From assembly GCA_002162695.1 (NCBI GenBank), contig MAAM01000010.1:62001-126000 (forward strand): 64,000 bases of DNA, given 5' to 3'. The translations under genes were made by a program, and so were the position numbers. Position 1 is the stretch's first letter. Each line of letters starts with the position of its first letter. This document shows positions 9,451 through 20,045 of the stretch, one piece after another. The notes below the pieces were generated by a model. It was not told the origin of the DNA, did no database searches, and saw nothing but the letters and a program-made list of their open reading frames with translations. This DNA is from Cycloclasticus sp. 46_120_T64 (GTDB lineage: Bacteria; Pseudomonadota; Gammaproteobacteria; Methylococcales; Cycloclasticaceae).

Positions 9451-9593
9451 GCATAGTATGTTTATATAAGGTTTTTAGCTGAACCCATCGCTAAAGATCG
9501 ATAAGCTGGAGTATCGACAGCAGCAGGCAATAGGGAGAGTCGTGTGAAGGAGTCTATTGCCGCGAATGGTGGCTCTTTTTTGTTATCAAAGAC

Positions 9594-10385
9594 TTAACCC
9601 AGCAGCATTTTAGCCCCAACAATAACTAACAGAATGGCGAAGATCTTTTTTAACGCCGAGGTAGGGATGTTGTGGGAGAGGTGGACACCCCATGTCGCGG
9701 CAAATAGGCTGGTGCAGCTAATACCAAAAAATGCGGGAAGGTTAATGTAGCCAATATTGCCAGCCGGCAGTGACTCGGCTTGCATGCCGATGATGATAAA
9801 GCTAAAGGCACCAAACAAAGCAATCGGTAAGCCGCAAGCGCTACCTAGGGCGATGGCTTTTTTAATAGGAACATTATGCCAGGTCATATAGGGTACGGTT
9901 AGGGTGCCACCACCGATGCCAATCAGCGTCGATAAGGTACCTAGCACAGCACCGGCTAAACCAAGTGGTAGTTTTGAGGGTAATTCACGGTGGGCTTGTG
10001 GTTTTAAATCCATTGCCATGCGTAAGCCATTCAGTAATAGGAAGCCGCCAAAAATCATCGCGAGCAGCTGACTGCTCAGGAAATGGGCAAGGTCGGCACC
10101 AAACCAAGCGCCGACGGCAATCCCTGGGGTCAATATGGAGACGATAGGCCAGAGTATCGCGCCACGACGATGTTGCGCTAATACCGACGAAATGGAGGTG
10201 ATGATAATGGTTGCTAAAGAGGTGGCAATCGCCGTTTGCATGATTGTATCGGCTGGCATACCATGATTATTGAGTAACCAGGCGAGAAATGGCACGATGA
10301 CGATGCCGCCGCCGATTCCCAATAGACCCGAAATGACGCCCGACATGATGCCAAATACTAAGCAATATAAAAAAATCTCAAGCAA
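9594..10385 (-). CDS. TSUP family (TauE/SafE-type) sulfite/sulfonate exporter-like permease
   Basis: The protein has multiple hydrophobic segments and two copies of the TSUP glycine-rich motif: SGLLGIGGGIVIVPF near the N-terminus and STLIGIGGGTLTVPY in the middle. TSUP permeases move sulfite, sulfoacetate or related anions across the inner membrane; the substrate here is unknown. I chose a TTG start at 10385 because it yields MLEIFLYCLVFG directly before the first motif, as in typical family members. The frame stays open to 10484, but that extension would overlap the start of cca and is hydrophilic. The divergent gap to cca is then about 60 bp. The position after a YeeE pair suggests a sulfur-handling neighbourhood. 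Confidence 0.85.
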   Translation of the reverse strand: MLEIFLYCLVFGIMSGVISGLLGIGGGIVIVPFLAWLLNNHGMPADTIMQTAIATSLATIIITSISSVLAQHRRGAILWPIVSILTPGIAVGAWFGADLAHFLSSQLLAMIFGGFLLLNGLRMAMDLKPQAHRELPSKLPLGLAGAVLGTLSTLIGIGGGTLTVPYMTWHNVPIKKAIALGSACGLPIALFGAFSFIIIGMQAESLPAGNIGYINLPAFFGISCTSLFAATWGVHLSHNIPTSALKKIFAILLVIVGAKMLLG

Positions 10386-10445
10386 GATAGACGAGCCATT
10401 TGTTGTCAAAGGTGGATCGATTATAACGTGCAATAGGGCTTGCTG

Positions 10446-11669
10446 ATGGAAATATACTTGGTGGGTGGTGCGGTTAGAGATCAATTATTGGGTTACCCCG
10501 TTAAGGATCGAGATTATGTGGTTGTTGGTGCAACGGTGGATGATATGTTGCAGCAAGGCTATAGCCAAGTCGGGAAGGATTTCCCCGTTTTTTTGCACCC
10601 GCAAACTAAGGCGGAGTACGCATTGGCGAGAACCGAGCGGAAATTAGGCGTGGGTTATAAAGGTTTCGAAGTTTACGCGACACCAGATGTGAGCTTGGTT
10701 GATGATTTGCGGCGGCGAGACCTAACCATTAATGCGATGGCGCAGAATGAAGATGGCCTGGTCGATCCCTATGGCGGAATGAGGGATTTACAAGCAAAAG
10801 TCTTGCGTCATGTGTCGGTGCACTTTAAAGAAGACCCGTTACGAATCTTACGGTTAGCGCGATTTGCCGCGCGTTACGCGCACCTAGGTTTTACTGTCGC
10901 CAGCGAAACGATGAGTTTTATGGCTGAAATGGTTGAGAGTGGTGAATTATCGACGCTGACGGCTGAGCGGGTCTGGCAAGAAGTTTCTCGTTCATTGGCA
11001 GAACCGTCACCGGAGGTGTTTTTTAATGTTTTAAGACAGTGCGGTGCTTTAGCCGCTATTTTGCCGGAAATAGATGCGTTGTTTGGTGTCCCTCAGCCGG
11101 AAAAGCACCACCCAGAGATCGATACTGGGCTGCACACGATGATGGTCTTGCAGCAGGCGGTATTGTTGACGGACAGCCCCGAAGTCCGTTTTGCCGCGCT
11201 GACCCATGATTTAGGCAAGGCCTTAACCCCAGCTGAGTCTTGGCCATCGCACCATGGACATGAGAAAAAAGGTTTAACAGCGTTAAAGACATTGGCGGCT
11301 AGAGTTCGCTTGCCAAATGACTTTACGGAGTTGGCGGCGAAGGTGATGGAGTTTCACGGGCATGCGCACCGTGCGCTTGAGTTAAAGGCGGTGACTTTAT
11401 TGAAAGTGCTCGAATCGATAGGTGCTTTTCGTCAAACGAGTAAATTAGATGATTTTTTATTGGCTTGTGAGGCTGACTCGAAAGGACGTTTGGGTTATGA
11501 GACAAGAGAGTATCCGCAGGCCGAGTGGCTTAGGGATGTTTACCGAGTGGCTAATAATGTGAGCGCGAAGGAATTTGTGGAGCAGGGGTTAAAGGGTAAA
11601 CAAATTGGCGAGGCGATCAGTAGGGAGCGACTTCGTCTTATTCAGGCATTGAAAGATCAGCGTGCTTAA
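10446..11669 (+). CDS. cca: multifunctional CCA-adding enzyme (tRNA nucleotidyltransferase)
   Basis: This 407-residue protein opens with MEIYLVGGAVRDQLLG and has RDY after it, the class II nucleotidyltransferase head with catalytic acidic residues. RRRDLTINAMA and the RILRLARFAARY segment form the nucleotide-selecting neck. A C-terminal HD domain with LTHDLGKALTP marks the longer gammaproteobacterial form, which also has phosphatase and 2',3'-cyclic phosphodiesterase activity in E. coli. It adds or repairs the 3' CCA of tRNAs. ATG 10446 is preferred over upstream TTG codons because it matches the E. coli N-terminus. Length is close to the E. coli enzyme (412 residues). Confidence 0.97.
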   Translation: MEIYLVGGAVRDQLLGYPVKDRDYVVVGATVDDMLQQGYSQVGKDFPVFLHPQTKAEYALARTERKLGVGYKGFEVYATPDVSLVDDLRRRDLTINAMAQNEDGLVDPYGGMRDLQAKVLRHVSVHFKEDPLRILRLARFAARYAHLGFTVASETMSFMAEMVESGELSTLTAERVWQEVSRSLAEPSPEVFFNVLRQCGALAAILPEIDALFGVPQPEKHHPEIDTGLHTMMVLQQAVLLTDSPEVRFAALTHDLGKALTPAESWPSHHGHEKKGLTALKTLAARVRLPNDFTELAAKVMEFHGHAHRALELKAVTLLKVLESIGAFRQTSKLDDFLLACEADSKGRLGYETREYPQAEWLRDVYRVANNVSAKEFVEQGLKGKQIGEAISRERLRLIQALKDQRA

Positions 11670-11676
11670 TAGCGGC

Positions 11677-12369
11677 TTAGACCGGCAAGAAAACAAATTG
11701 AGCCGCGGATTGAATGACGTTTTTAATGACGCGGTGATTTTTGCTGGCAACGATGTAGGCCAGGGTGTCTAATTGGCCGATCATCTTGCCAAACACTCGA
11801 TCGTAGCTGCGGTTGGTTGCTGTGCGGCCTGTGCCCGAACTGAGTAGATACAGAGCGCCGTGGCGGTCCTTTTTGCTGCTTAATAACCAGGCGGCGACTT
11901 CAATATTACGTGAGGCGTGATAAATTTTTTGTGCGTCGAGGCTATCAAACAGGTAAAAATCCTCTTTATCATTATAGGAAATGCTCAACATACTGGCCAG
12001 ACCTGCGATATAAGCAAAAACACGATCACCTTTATAATGAGGGTCGAATGCTAGGCGAATGCTGGCAACGCCGCGCCGGCCGTTGACCGATGGGATGGGG
12101 CGCTGGAAAATACGTGTTATTGCTGCTGCCCTCGACCCTAGCTTGGCCTTTTTCCATTCTCTTGGATTGCGCTTATACAGCTTTCCGGTCAATAACTTAA
12201 GTTGTAATAAGGTCTGTTTAACGTGGGTGTCGGCGACCATGTCGATGTCGGTTTTAGCAATGTTTTGCAGCTTAAACAGTTCGTAGTGGCCGCCTTTTTT
12301 ATCGGGTACTTGGGCGCAGGCGGTTATTAGGCTGCTGAAGATTAAGGCAAAAATGATTCGGTTTAGCAT
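11677..12369 (-). CDS. hypothetical lipoprotein
   Basis: The 230-residue product begins with a typical type II signal peptide ending in a lipobox, LITAC (Cys18), so it is probably a lipid-anchored envelope protein. I do not recognise a domain with certainty. A central TRIFQRPIPSVNGRRGVASIRLAFDP segment and an ASRNIEVAAWLLSSKKDRHG stretch are well formed and suggest a folded conserved protein. It converges on cca with a 7-bp gap and is divergent from the pteridine-reductase-like gene, with 53 bp between starts. Nothing in the context assigns a function. Confidence 0.8.
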   Translation of the reverse strand: MLNRIIFALIFSSLITACAQVPDKKGGHYELFKLQNIAKTDIDMVADTHVKQTLLQLKLLTGKLYKRNPREWKKAKLGSRAAAITRIFQRPIPSVNGRRGVASIRLAFDPHYKGDRVFAYIAGLASMLSISYNDKEDFYLFDSLDAQKIYHASRNIEVAAWLLSSKKDRHGALYLLSSGTGRTATNRSYDRVFGKMIGQLDTLAYIVASKNHRVIKNVIQSAAQFVFLPV

Positions 12370-12422
12370 GCGACTTTCAGTAGGATGAAGGTGTTTAAAT
12401 TTTAGTGTAGTTTGAGGCTCAG

Positions 12423-13157
12423 GTGTCTAGTATTCAGAAAATAGCATTAATTACCGGCGCGGCAAGACGCATCGGCGCGGCAATTGCGACTTCCTTACAT
12501 CAGGCTGGTTATGGGGTTGTGCTGCATTATCGTCAGTCGGCCGAGAGTGCTGAACGTTTAGCGGCACGGTTAAATGCCGAACGGGCGGATTCTGCTTGGG
12601 TTATGCAGGCTGATTTACACTCGCTGGAACAAATGAACCAACTAGTTGAGCAGCTGTTGCTCAGCCGTGGGCGCTTAGACGTGTTGGTTAATAATGCCTC
12701 GAGTTTTTATCCAACGCCGATGGGTGAGGTGAGCGAGCAGCAGTGGGATGATTTGTTGGGCAGTAATCTCAAGGCACCCTTCTTTTTGAGCCAAGCGGCT
12801 TTTCCCGCGTTGGCAAAACATGAAGGCTGTATTGTTAATATTGTTGATATTTATGCCCAGCGAGCCTTACCGAGTTACCCAGTCTACAGCAGTGCAAAAG
12901 CGGGTTTATATGCCTTAACTGAAACCTTGGCAAAAGAACTGGCGCCGAAAGTGAGGGTTAATGCGGTATCGCCTGGGGTTATTTTTTGGCCAGAAAATCA
13001 TCAGGCTGAGTTAGTCGATGAGATCATTAAAAAAGTGCCCTTGCAACGACAAGGTCAAGCATCGGATATAGCGGAAACGGTTTTGTTTTTAGTGCAAAAA
13101 GCGAACTATATTACGGGGCAAATCATCGCAGTGGATGGTGGTAAAGGACTGGTTTAG
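12423..13157 (+). CDS. folM: FolM-like pteridine reductase, short-chain dehydrogenase
   Basis: This 244-residue SDR protein has the NADPH-binding motif TGAARRIGAAIA; the double Arg is typical of pteridine reductases. The catalytic set is Asp-Tyr-Lys: the Asp of NIVDIYAQ takes the place of the usual SDR serine and lies 13 residues before the Tyr of YSSAK, the spacing of Asp181/Tyr194/Lys198 in trypanosomatid PTR1. It probably reduces dihydrobiopterin or dihydromonapterin using NADPH in the cytoplasm. The start is GTG at 12423. It overlaps folK tail to tail by 4 bp, placing it beside folB and folK, which supports a pterin role. Confidence 0.85.
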   Translation: MSSIQKIALITGAARRIGAAIATSLHQAGYGVVLHYRQSAESAERLAARLNAERADSAWVMQADLHSLEQMNQLVEQLLLSRGRLDVLVNNASSFYPTPMGEVSEQQWDDLLGSNLKAPFFLSQAAFPALAKHEGCIVNIVDIYAQRALPSYPVYSSAKAGLYALTETLAKELAPKVRVNAVSPGVIFWPENHQAELVDEIIKKVPLQRQGQASDIAETVLFLVQKANYITGQIIAVDGGKGLV

Positions 13158-13645
13158 TTCCAGTTAAAGTCAACTCGTTGCTGAACTAGAGCTGTTTTAT
13201 CAAAGTTCTCCCATAGTGCGGCATAGCTTTGCTGGCTAATGGGGTGTTTCAAGTCGGCCGCTATTTCGGCTAGCGGCTCCAGTACAAAGGCGTAACGAGT
13301 TATTTCTGCGCGTGGAATTTCAAGGCTGGGGTCGTCACTGATGTAATTGCCGTACAGCACAAGATCTAAGTCTAGGGTTCGCGGGTTAAACTTTTTTTGT
13401 TCCGAGGTGCGGCCATTCTCTTGTTCAATGTCGTCTAGGATGGCATCCACTTGGCTGGCGGATAACTCTGTGTCGAAGGCGGCGATGAGGTTTAAAAAGG
13501 GTTCGCCAGTAAAGCCAATCGCGTCGGCTTGGTAAACACTGGACAGGCGCAAATCACCGAACTTCTCGCGGAGTGCTTTAACTCCGGCGCGCACGTGTTT
13601 TTCACGCTCAATATTGCTGCCGATACTAATGAAGACGGTGCTCAT
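13154..13645 (-). CDS. folK: 6-hydroxymethyl-7,8-dihydropterin pyrophosphokinase
   Basis: This 163-residue HPPK has the expected landmarks: ISIGSNIE at the N-terminus, FLNLIAAFDT, and the catalytic signature near residues 90-102, FNPRTLDLDLVLYG, with the two magnesium-binding aspartates. It transfers pyrophosphate from ATP to 6-hydroxymethyl-dihydropterin in folate synthesis. Its ATG overlaps the stop codon region of folB by one base, so the two are translationally coupled and their products catalyse consecutive steps. Confidence 0.96.
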   Translation of the reverse strand: MSTVFISIGSNIEREKHVRAGVKALREKFGDLRLSSVYQADAIGFTGEPFLNLIAAFDTELSASQVDAILDDIEQENGRTSEQKKFNPRTLDLDLVLYGNYISDDPSLEIPRAEITRYAFVLEPLAEIAADLKHPISQQSYAALWENFDKTALVQQRVDFNWN

Positions 13646-14001
13646 CAGCTCTTGGTGCCGCGCTCGATGATGATGCCGACGTCATCCGCGTGACGAAGCG
13701 CACCTTTTTTATTGAGGGTTAGTCTGAGCCATGGCACGTTAAAGTCATTGATGATTAGTTCGGCGACTTTTTCGGCGAGGGTCTCAACTAGCTGGAAATT
13801 ACTGTTTTCAACAAAGTTAATGATCGCATTAGATAGCGACTTATAATCGAGGGTGTCGTCGATATGGTCGCTGGCAGCGGCTTTTTTTATGTCACTGGCC
13901 ATTTCAAGGTCAAAAAACACCGTTTGTTTGATTTTTCGCTCCCAATCGAAGATACCAATCACCGTTTCGATGCGTAAATTGCGTAGAAAAATAATATCCA
14001 T
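13645..14001 (-). CDS. folB: dihydroneopterin aldolase
   Basis: The 118-residue protein matches FolB: MDIIFLRNLRIETVIGIFDWER at the start, with the conserved Glu, DDTLDYKSLSNAI in the middle, and a C-terminal region with LTLNKKGALRHADDVGIIIERG. It converts dihydroneopterin to 6-hydroxymethyl-dihydropterin plus glycolaldehyde and feeds FolK directly. It lies 73 bp downstream of tsaD on the same strand. The acyltransferase gene plsY, which usually neighbours folB in related genomes, is absent here. Confidence 0.95.
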   Translation of the reverse strand: MDIIFLRNLRIETVIGIFDWERKIKQTVFFDLEMASDIKKAAASDHIDDTLDYKSLSNAIINFVENSNFQLVETLAEKVAELIINDFNVPWLRLTLNKKGALRHADDVGIIIERGTKS

Positions 14002-14074
14002 AAATACGAGTTAAGTTTATTGAGCGCTCTATTATGCCGTTAGCCGAGTATCTTACAAGTGTAGAGGCTTTATT

Positions 14075-15109
14075 TTAGAGTGCTTGTGGTATTTTCAGAT
14101 CAGCTAAAGGCCAGCGTGGGCGAGCCTGAATGCGTAATGGGTCGTGCTCGCCGGCGAGCAACCGTTGGTAGCCGGCGTAGGCAATCATTGCGCCGTTATC
14201 GGTGCAAAACTCATGACGAGGGTAAAACGCGCGGGCGTTTAATGTTTGGCACATAGCGTTGAGACTACTGCGTAAACGTTTGTTGGCGCTGACCCCGCCA
14301 GCGACGACGAGTGTGCTCAGGCCTGTTTGTTTCAGGGCTCGTTTGCATTTAATAGAGAGGGTATCGGCCACCGCGTCTTCAAAAGCGCAAGCAATGTCGG
14401 CGCGGGTTTGTTGGTCGAGGGTGTTTTTTTGGCTGGTAGTCAAAGCAAATGTTTTTAATCCGCTAAAACTGAAGTCTAAACCAGGGCGGTTGGTCATCGG
14501 TCTCGGGAAGGTGAAGCGTTTTGGGTCGCCTTGTTCGGCAAATTTAGCGAGCGCGGGGCCGCCGGGGTACCCAAGTTGGAGCAATTTGGCGGTTTTATCA
14601 AAGGCTTCACCAGCAGCGTCATCTAAGGATTCGCCGAGTAATTGATAATCACCGACTTGGTTCACTTTAATTAACTGGGTGTGTCCGCCGGAGACTAAGA
14701 GGGCTATGAAGGGAAAGCTTGGAGATTCTTCTTCGAGCATCGGGGCTAATAAGTGACCTTCCATATGATGGACCCCAATAGATGGGATATTCCAGCCGTA
14801 AGCGAGGCTTCTGGCCACGCTGATACCGGCGAATAGTGCACCGACTAGGCCTGGCCCAGCGGTATAAGCGACACCCGATAAGTCTTTCGCGGATATGTCT
14901 GCGTTGGCAAAACACTGTTTAATTAAGGGCAGTAATTTGCGTACGTGATCGCGAGAGGCTAATTCAGGAACTACGCCGCCGTATTCGGCGTGCATCTCAA
15001 CTTGGCTATAGAGGGTTTCGGCAAGCAGGCCCTGCTCGCCATATAAGGCGACACCGGTTTCATCGCAGGAGGACTCAATGCCAAGAACGAGCTGGGAGTG
15101 TTGTGTCAT
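14075..15109 (-). CDS. tsaD: tRNA N6-threonylcarbamoyladenosine synthase subunit TsaD
   Basis: This 344-residue protein begins [15 protein letters not shown] and contains the metal-binding HHMEGH motif, [10 protein letters not shown], and the C-terminal [13 protein letters not shown] and [12 protein letters not shown] motifs. These define TsaD (Kae1/Gcp), which with TsaB, TsaC and TsaE makes the t6A modification next to the anticodon of ANN-decoding tRNAs. It is divergent from rpsU, the arrangement seen in many gammaproteobacteria, with a likely promoter 39-67 bp upstream of its ATG. Confidence 0.98.
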   Translation of the reverse strand: MTQHSQLVLGIESSCDETGVALYGEQGLLAETLYSQVEMHAEYGGVVPELASRDHVRKLLPLIKQCFANADISAKDLSGVAYTAGPGLVGALFAGISVARSLAYGWNIPSIGVHHMEGHLLAPMLEEESPSFPFIALLVSGGHTQLIKVNQVGDYQLLGESLDDAAGEAFDKTAKLLQLGYPGGPALAKFAEQGDPKRFTFPRPMTNRPGLDFSFSGLKTFALTTSQKNTLDQQTRADIACAFEDAVADTLSIKCKRALKQTGLSTLVVAGGVSANKRLRSSLNAMCQTLNARAFYPRHEFCTDNGAMIAYAGYQRLLAGEHDPLRIQARPRWPLADLKIPQAL

Positions 15110-15147
15110 GTGGGGTTGTGAGCGCGAGCCAGTCTAAATGAGCCGAT

Positions 15148-15176
15148 ATTATGGCCGAGATCAGAAAAAATGTCTG
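15148..15176 (-). promoter_or_regulatory. probable tsaD promoter
   Basis: On the minus strand a CAGACA -35 box (15176-15171) and a CATAAT -10 box (15153-15148) are 17 bp apart. Both depart moderately from consensus. The predicted start leaves a leader of about 30 nt before the tsaD ATG at 15109. It is back to back with the rpsU promoter. Confidence 0.45.
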
Positions 15177-15205
15177 TAGTTAACAGAATGAATTGATTTT
15201 GGCTG

Positions 15206-15234
15206 TTGGCATTAAGTTTTGTCGGGTGTACAAT
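15206..15234 (+). promoter_or_regulatory. strong sigma70 promoter of the rpsU-dnaG-rpoD operon
   Basis: TTGGCA (15206-15211) and TACAAT (15229-15234) are separated by exactly 17 bp, each differing from consensus at one position. Transcription should start near 15241, leaving about 40 nt before the rpsU ATG at 15280, with AAGAGAGAG as the ribosome site. This is the best sigma70 promoter I see in the window and fits a ribosomal protein gene. Confidence 0.8.
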
Positions 15235-15279
15235 ACGCGATCCTTTATACACCTTAATTTTAAGAAGAGAGAGATATAC

Positions 15280-15507
15280 ATGCCTTCAGTACGCGTTAAA
15301 GATAACGAACCATTTGATTTTGCATTACGTCGTTTTAAGCGTACTTGTGAAAGAGCTGGTGTTTTGGCCGAATCACGTAAACGTGAGTTTTACGAGAAGC
15401 CGACTGCAGAACGTAAGCGTAAAGCTGCTGCTGCGGTGAAACGCCACTTGAAGGGTTTATCGCGTACTCGCCGTGCATTAAACAATCTTCGCCGTGGCCG
15501 TAGTTAA
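15280..15507 (+). CDS. rpsU: 30S ribosomal protein S21
   Basis: The 75-residue basic protein reads [18 protein letters not shown] and continues with the S21 core, including the CERAGVLAE and [13 protein letters not shown] segments. S21 sits on the 30S platform and helps initiation. The ATG at 15280 is chosen because it reproduces the S21 N-terminus and has a good purine-rich ribosome site; the upstream open frame is not S21-like. It is the first gene of the macromolecular synthesis operon, here with yqeY inserted before dnaG. Confidence 0.98.
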   Translation: MPSVRVKDNEPFDFALRRFKRTCERAGVLAESRKREFYEKPTAERKRKAAAAVKRHLKGLSRTRRALNNLRRGRS

Positions 15508-15546
15508 CACTACGTTACGACTCTTCACTCAAGGCTCTTAAAAAGC

Positions 15547-16005
15547 ATGAGTGAAGAAAAGATCGCTATGTCGCTTCGTATCCGTGAGGATATGAAGCTG
15601 GCAATGAAAGCGAAAGAGAAAGAAAAGTTAAGTGTTATTCGTTTAATTCTTGCGGCTATTAAACAGCGTGAAGTTGATGAGCGAATTGAACTTGATGATC
15701 AGCAGGTTTTACAGCTGCTAGATAAAATGATTAAGCAACGCCGCGACTCAATCGAGCAGTTCGATAAAGCAGGTCGTGATGACTTGTCTGCCATTGAGCA
15801 GCAAGAAATGTTGGTTATTCAGCAATACCTACCCCAGCAATTAACCGAGACTGAAATCGCTCAGTTGATCGATGATGCGGTGATCGCTAGTGGCGCCGAT
15901 GGGATGAAAGACATGGGTAAGGTGATGGCGATTCTTCGTCCACAGCTACAGGGTCGTGCAGACCTAGGTGCGGCGAGTCAAAAAATAAAAGCGAAACTGT
16001 CTTAA
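15547..16005 (+). CDS. yqeY: GatB/YqeY domain protein
   Basis: This 152-residue protein matches YqeY throughout: IREDMKLAMKAKEKEKLSVIR near the start, IEQFDKAGRDDL in the middle and GMKDMGKVMAILRPQLQGRADL before the C-terminus. YqeY is related to the tRNA-binding tail domain of GatB amidotransferase; its own role is not settled. It lies 39 bp after rpsU and 133 bp before dnaG, the position it holds in Pseudomonas-type genomes. Confidence 0.93.
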   Translation: MSEEKIAMSLRIREDMKLAMKAKEKEKLSVIRLILAAIKQREVDERIELDDQQVLQLLDKMIKQRRDSIEQFDKAGRDDLSAIEQQEMLVIQQYLPQQLTETEIAQLIDDAVIASGADGMKDMGKVMAILRPQLQGRADLGAASQKIKAKLS

Positions 16006-16138
16006 CGAGGCGATCGCGCATAGTCAATGCGCATGTATTGCCCTCTTGTTTCCTGGTTACACTACCCATATTGTTGGTGAGTGAATGTTGCTCCTTAGTT
16101 GGCTGATCAAGGCGGGCTAGGATTTAATTGAGGGAGTA

Positions 16139-17863
16139 ATGGCGGGTAGAATTCCACAACAATTTATTGATGACCTATTGGCTCGTACCGATGTGGTTGA
16201 TGTGATTGATAGCTTGTTGCCGCTCAAGAAAAAAGGTGCGAACTACTCCGCCTGTTGCCCCTTCCATAACGAAAAAACGCCCAGTTTTACGGTCAGTCAA
16301 GATAAGCAGTTCTTCCATTGTTTTGGCTGCGGTGTCAGTGGCTCGGCGATAGGCTTTTTGATGGACTATAGCCATTTGAGTTTTGTCGAAGCGGTTGAGG
16401 AGTTGGCTAGCCGTGCCGGGGTAGAAGTTCAGCGTGAGCAGGGGTTTGAGGATCGCAAGCCGGTTCGAGATTTAGCGCCATTACGGCAGATGAATGAGCA
16501 GACGTCTGAATTTTATCAGCAACAGTTGCGTCAGCATGCGGGTTCTAACGTGGCGGCAACGTATTTAAAAAATAGAGGTCTGACCGGCGAAATAGCAAAA
16601 GCATTTCAGTTGGGTTTTGCGCCGCCGGGTTGGAGTAATTTGCTCTCATCGTTGGGGCAAGATGAAGCGTCGCTGGCGATTTTGCGCGAACTGGGTTTAA
16701 TTGTTAGCAACGATAATAACAAGACCTATGATCGTTTTCGAGAGCGGATTATCTTCCCTATTCGCAATAAGCGAGGGCAAACCATCGGTTTTGGTGGGCG
16801 TGTTCTTGATAGCGGTGAACCCAAGTATTTAAACTCTCCGGAGACCCCGCTGTATCATAAGGGGCGTGAGGTTTATGGTTTATATGAAGCCTTGCAGTCA
16901 TCCACTAAAATTCAGCGGTTAGTGTTGGTTGAAGGTTATCTCGATGTTATCTCATTGGCTCAGCACGGCTTAACGAATGTTGTTGCCGCCTTGGGTACGG
17001 CGATTACGCGGGAGCAGATTGACCTGATGTTTCGTTCTGTCTCAGAGCTGGTTATTTGCATGGATGGTGACTCTGCCGGGCAAAAAGCTGCTTGGCGAGC
17101 GGTGGTTAATGCTTTGCCTACGTTGCGCAGTGGTCGGCAAATAAAGGTGTTATTGCTGGTTAAGGGGCAGGACCCCGATAGTTTGATTCGTCAGCAAGGT
17201 GTTGATTATCTGTCGCAATTGATTGATGAGGCTGCACCGTTATCAAATTATTTTTTTGACTACCTTGCTGAGCAATACCCGCTGGAAGGCATTGAGGGGC
17301 GAGCGGCTTTTGTCGAGCAGGCGAGACCCTTGTTGAGCACTCTGCCGGAGGGTACTTTTGCCGATATGATGAAGAAACAGTTAGCGCTGTTAACGCAAAC
17401 AGATGCGCCGTCGGCGGCTAGGTTTGAAGAGGCGCGCTCCCCCGCGCGCGCGAGTTCTCGCGCGCAAGGCAAAAAACGACCTTCGTTGATTCGTCGATTG
17501 ATTTGTACGGTATTGCATGAGCCTCAATTGGCAGCGACGATTGCTGTAGATGAGCCATGGCTGAATATGGATATGCCGGGCATGCCGGTTTTAAAACAAG
17601 TACTTCAGGCGTTAAATAATGAGGCGGAGCTATCGCCGGCGATGTTGCTGGAGAGGCTTCGTGGTGGTGAAAATGGACGCATTATTAATAGCTTGTTTGC
17701 TGAAGAAAAGTTGATTGGCGGGGAGGCATTGGGGCAGGAAATGCTGGGTGCTATAGCGCGTTTGAAGGAGCAGGCTAAACAGGCGCGTTTAGAGGAGTTG
17801 TTAGCAAGATCGAGTGAGCTAACGGATAGCGAAAGACTTGAATTTAGAGAGCTAATTAAATAA
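16139..17863 (+). CDS. dnaG: DNA primase
   Basis: The 574-residue protein has all primase regions: a CHC2 zinc finger in CCPFHNEKTPSF with HCFGCG (residues about 39-65), the RNA polymerase core with KKGREVYGLYEAL-like segments, a TOPRIM domain with VEGYLDVI and CMDGDSAGQ, and a DnaB-interacting C-terminal region. It makes RNA primers at the replication fork. Length is close to E. coli DnaG (581). The linker near residues 425-445 is rich in Ala, Arg and Ser and encoded by a locally CG-rich stretch (about 17435-17470), as expected of a flexible tether. Confidence 0.98.
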   Translation: MAGRIPQQFIDDLLARTDVVDVIDSLLPLKKKGANYSACCPFHNEKTPSFTVSQDKQFFHCFGCGVSGSAIGFLMDYSHLSFVEAVEELASRAGVEVQREQGFEDRKPVRDLAPLRQMNEQTSEFYQQQLRQHAGSNVAATYLKNRGLTGEIAKAFQLGFAPPGWSNLLSSLGQDEASLAILRELGLIVSNDNNKTYDRFRERIIFPIRNKRGQTIGFGGRVLDSGEPKYLNSPETPLYHKGREVYGLYEALQSSTKIQRLVLVEGYLDVISLAQHGLTNVVAALGTAITREQIDLMFRSVSELVICMDGDSAGQKAAWRAVVNALPTLRSGRQIKVLLLVKGQDPDSLIRQQGVDYLSQLIDEAAPLSNYFFDYLAEQYPLEGIEGRAAFVEQARPLLSTLPEGTFADMMKKQLALLTQTDAPSAARFEEARSPARASSRAQGKKRPSLIRRLICTVLHEPQLAATIAVDEPWLNMDMPGMPVLKQVLQALNNEAELSPAMLLERLRGGENGRIINSLFAEEKLIGGEALGQEMLGAIARLKEQAKQARLEELLARSSELTDSERLEFRELIK

Positions 17864-17946
17864 GGCCGGTGAATATGAATAAATTGAAAAATCTGCTAAA
17901 ATAGTATATTGATCCGACAAAAAAGTATCGTTTAGAGCGTAGGAAT

Positions 17947-19752
<1,806 letters not shown>

Positions 19753-19760
19753 GCCCTATC

Positions 19761-19837
19761 GGGCCTTTAGCTCAGTTGGTTAGAGCAGTGGACTCATAAT
19801 CCATTGGTCGAAGGTTCAAGTCCTTCAAGGCCCACCA
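19761..19837 (+). tRNA. tRNA with CAT anticodon, probably tRNA-Ile2 (lysidine-type)
   Basis: The 77-nt gene folds as a full cloverleaf: acceptor arms GGGCCTT and AAGGCCC, D-arm TAGCTCAGTTGG, anticodon stem GTGGA/TCCAT with loop CTCATAA (anticodon CAT at 19795-19797), T-arm with GGTTCAAGTCC, and an encoded ACCA 3' end. CAT can mean elongator Met, initiator Met or Ile2. The first acceptor pair is G-C, so it is not a typical initiator. Resemblance to the tRNA after rpoD in Pseudomonas, often called Ile2, favours tRNA-Ile(k2CAU). Confidence 0.92.
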
Positions 19838-19847
19838 TGTAAAAGAT

Positions 19848-19879
19848 AGCCTCAGCGTTTTGGACGCTGAGGCTTTTTT
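19848..19879 (+). terminator. intrinsic terminator of the rpoD-tRNA unit
   Basis: A perfect 10-bp stem (AGCCTCAGCG with CGCTGAGGCT), seven-base loop, is followed by five T. It begins 11 bp after the tRNA CCA end, so it closes the rpsU-yqeY-dnaG-rpoD-tRNA transcription unit. Confidence 0.9.
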
Positions 19880-20045
19880 ATTGCGCTGTTAAATAGGTTT
19901 CGCAGTGTCTACCACACTCTTAAAGCTAGTTTTTATGAGGGCTTGGTTGTCGTTTTCTAGCTTGGGCCTCGCTAGCTATCGTTTCCAGTGTCACTAATGA
20001 AGCCTAGTGACTTAAGGGCCTTACCGGCAGACAGTGGCAACATCA

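Noticed and set aside
17435-17470. Alternating CG-rich stretch in dnaG that looked like a Z-DNA or repeat element
   Set aside because: It is in frame, encodes the flexible Ala/Arg/Ser linker of primase and needs no further explanation.
17884-17912. TTGAAA with AT-rich sequence before rpoD considered as an internal promoter
   Set aside because: At 17-bp spacing the -10 reads TATTGA; better -10 matches are at impossible spacings, so the call would be a guess.
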